Assembly: GCA_023437755.1 (NCBI GenBank)
Contig: JAEZFJ010000317.1
Location: 1 to 24,284 of the forward strand
DNA from: Pseudomonadota bacterium
GTDB lineage: Bacteria; Pseudomonadota; Alphaproteobacteria; Rhizobiales; Devosiaceae
Direction of reading: 5' to 3'
DNA length: 24,284 bases
In this document: one piece after another, positions 23,762-24,284 of the stretch
How positions within the stretch are numbered: the stretch's first letter is position 1
Layout: each line of letters opens with the position of its first letter
Program-made: the position numbers and the translations under genes
The notes under the pieces: model-generated
The model's database searches: none
What the model saw: the letters and a program-made list of their open reading frames with translations, nothing else
What the model was told of the DNA's origin: nothing

Positions 23762-24034
23762 ATGACGGAGCTGGAGACGAAGCGTGCGGCCATTGCCGAC
23801 CTCCTCGCACGCGTCGAGGGGCTCGACCCGGGCAACCGTGCCGTCTTGGACCAGCAAGTCGAGAGAGCGGTGGAGGGCTTCGATCCGGGAGCACCGGAGC
23901 CCGCCGATCCGGCGCGCGCTGATCTCCACCGGCTTCTGAGGGATTACCGTGATCTGCGGGATCTGCCGGCCGACCGCGCCAACGTGCGGCTGGCGGAGAA
24001 GGGCGAGGTATTCGCGCCGGAGGATGATGCGTAG
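23762..24034 (+). CDS. Small acidic protein of unknown function
   Basis: A 90-residue protein, probably cytoplasmic. An N-terminal helix (ELETKRAAIADLLARVEG) is followed by DPGNRAVLDQQVERAVEGFDPG, a charged helix (RADLHRLLRDYRDLRDLPADRANVRLAEKGE) and an acidic end. It has no cysteine, membrane segment or known motif. The start at 23762 has a purine-rich GAGGGTGAG close upstream. Amphipathic helices and biased composition support a real gene, but no function can be given. Confidence 0.6.
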   Translation: MTELETKRAAIADLLARVEGLDPGNRAVLDQQVERAVEGFDPGAPEPADPARADLHRLLRDYRDLRDLPADRANVRLAEKGEVFAPEDDA

Positions 24035-24117
24035 CCGGGTGAACAGCCCCGATCTCCCACCTCTTCAACCGCCCAAAACGACTTGGCGCCCGCGTTCAAT
24101 CGGGCCAAGCGTTGCCG

Positions 24118-24284
24118 ATGAGCAGAACCCTTCTTGCCTATTCGGGGGCCGCACTGGCCGAGATCGCCGGATGCTTCGCCTTCTGGGCATGGTTGCGGCT
24201 GGAGCGGTCCGCCTGGTGGGTCGCGCCGGGGATGGCTTCGCTGGCGCTGTTCGCGTGGCTTCTCACCCTGGTGGAGAGTGACGC
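24118..24284 (+). CDS. YnfA/UPF0060 family membrane protein, partial at window edge
   Basis: The first 55 codons are present; the gene runs off the window. MSRTLLAYSGAALAEIAGCF is followed by FWAWLRLERSAWWV and GMASLALFAWLLTL. This matches the LTALAEIAGC, LRLxRSAW and LALFAWLLTL pattern of UPF0060/YnfA, a four-helix inner-membrane family related to small multidrug exporters. The complete protein is usually about 108 residues, so roughly half is seen. The ribosome site before ATG at 24118 is weak. It is on the same strand as the 90-aa gene, 83 nt downstream. Confidence 0.85.
   Translation, partial: MSRTLLAYSGAALAEIAGCFAFWAWLRLERSAWWVAPGMASLALFAWLLTLVESD

Overview
The window reads as chromosome from a high-GC alphaproteobacterium, most likely of the order Hyphomicrobiales (Rhizobiales). 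The main evidence is the right-hand core block murA - DUF2948 - hisD - UPF0262/phosphatase - infA - maf - yacG - tRNA-Phe, an order I recall as conserved in that group. A genus such as Devosia would fit but cannot be proven from the sequence alone.

Region 1 (1-5053) is accessory. It holds a YbfB/YjiJ-type MFS exporter and a BCCT betaine/choline-type carrier (both minus), an orphan tandem terminator, a single-domain response regulator (plus), a secreted double-SH3b protein, a small unknown protein, and a stand-alone IclR-type winged-helix protein (all minus).

Region 2 (5054-9077) is a periplasmic oxidation operon divergent from the winged-helix gene: a PQQ alcohol dehydrogenase, a c-type cytochrome, a secreted unknown protein and a secreted pentapeptide-repeat protein. 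The dehydrogenase would pass electrons to the cytochrome. The last gene appears to start at CTG, overlapping the previous stop codon. The winged-helix gene has three evenly spaced half-sites directly upstream and is the obvious candidate regulator.

Region 3 (9385-14474) is a 5.1-kb integrative element in the 3' end of tRNA-Thr(GGT), bounded by a 24-bp direct repeat. It carries a 44-codon basic ORF coupled to a ParB-like/HTH gene, a serine recombinase coupled to a second tiny ORF, a membrane protein of visibly lower GC, and a tyrosine integrase. The integrase is frameshifted just before its catalytic tyrosine, so the element may be stranded unless the serine recombinase or a helper acts. An 11-bp motif lies about 60 bp inside each att core and may be an integrase arm site.

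Region 4 (14452-21901) is the core block: tRNA-Thr, a small basic conserved protein, murA (peptidoglycan), DUF2948, hisD (histidine), a UPF0262 protein fused in frame to a low-molecular-weight phosphatase domain, infA with its own promoter, maf and yacG. A hairpin-rich gap and an SDR dehydrogenase then separate yacG from tRNA-Phe(GAA), which has a clear promoter.

Region 5 (21902-24284) holds a 70-aa membrane protein, an M20 amidohydrolase, a 90-aa unknown protein and the start of a YnfA/UPF0060 membrane protein cut by the window edge. No rRNA, CRISPR array or insertion sequence was seen.
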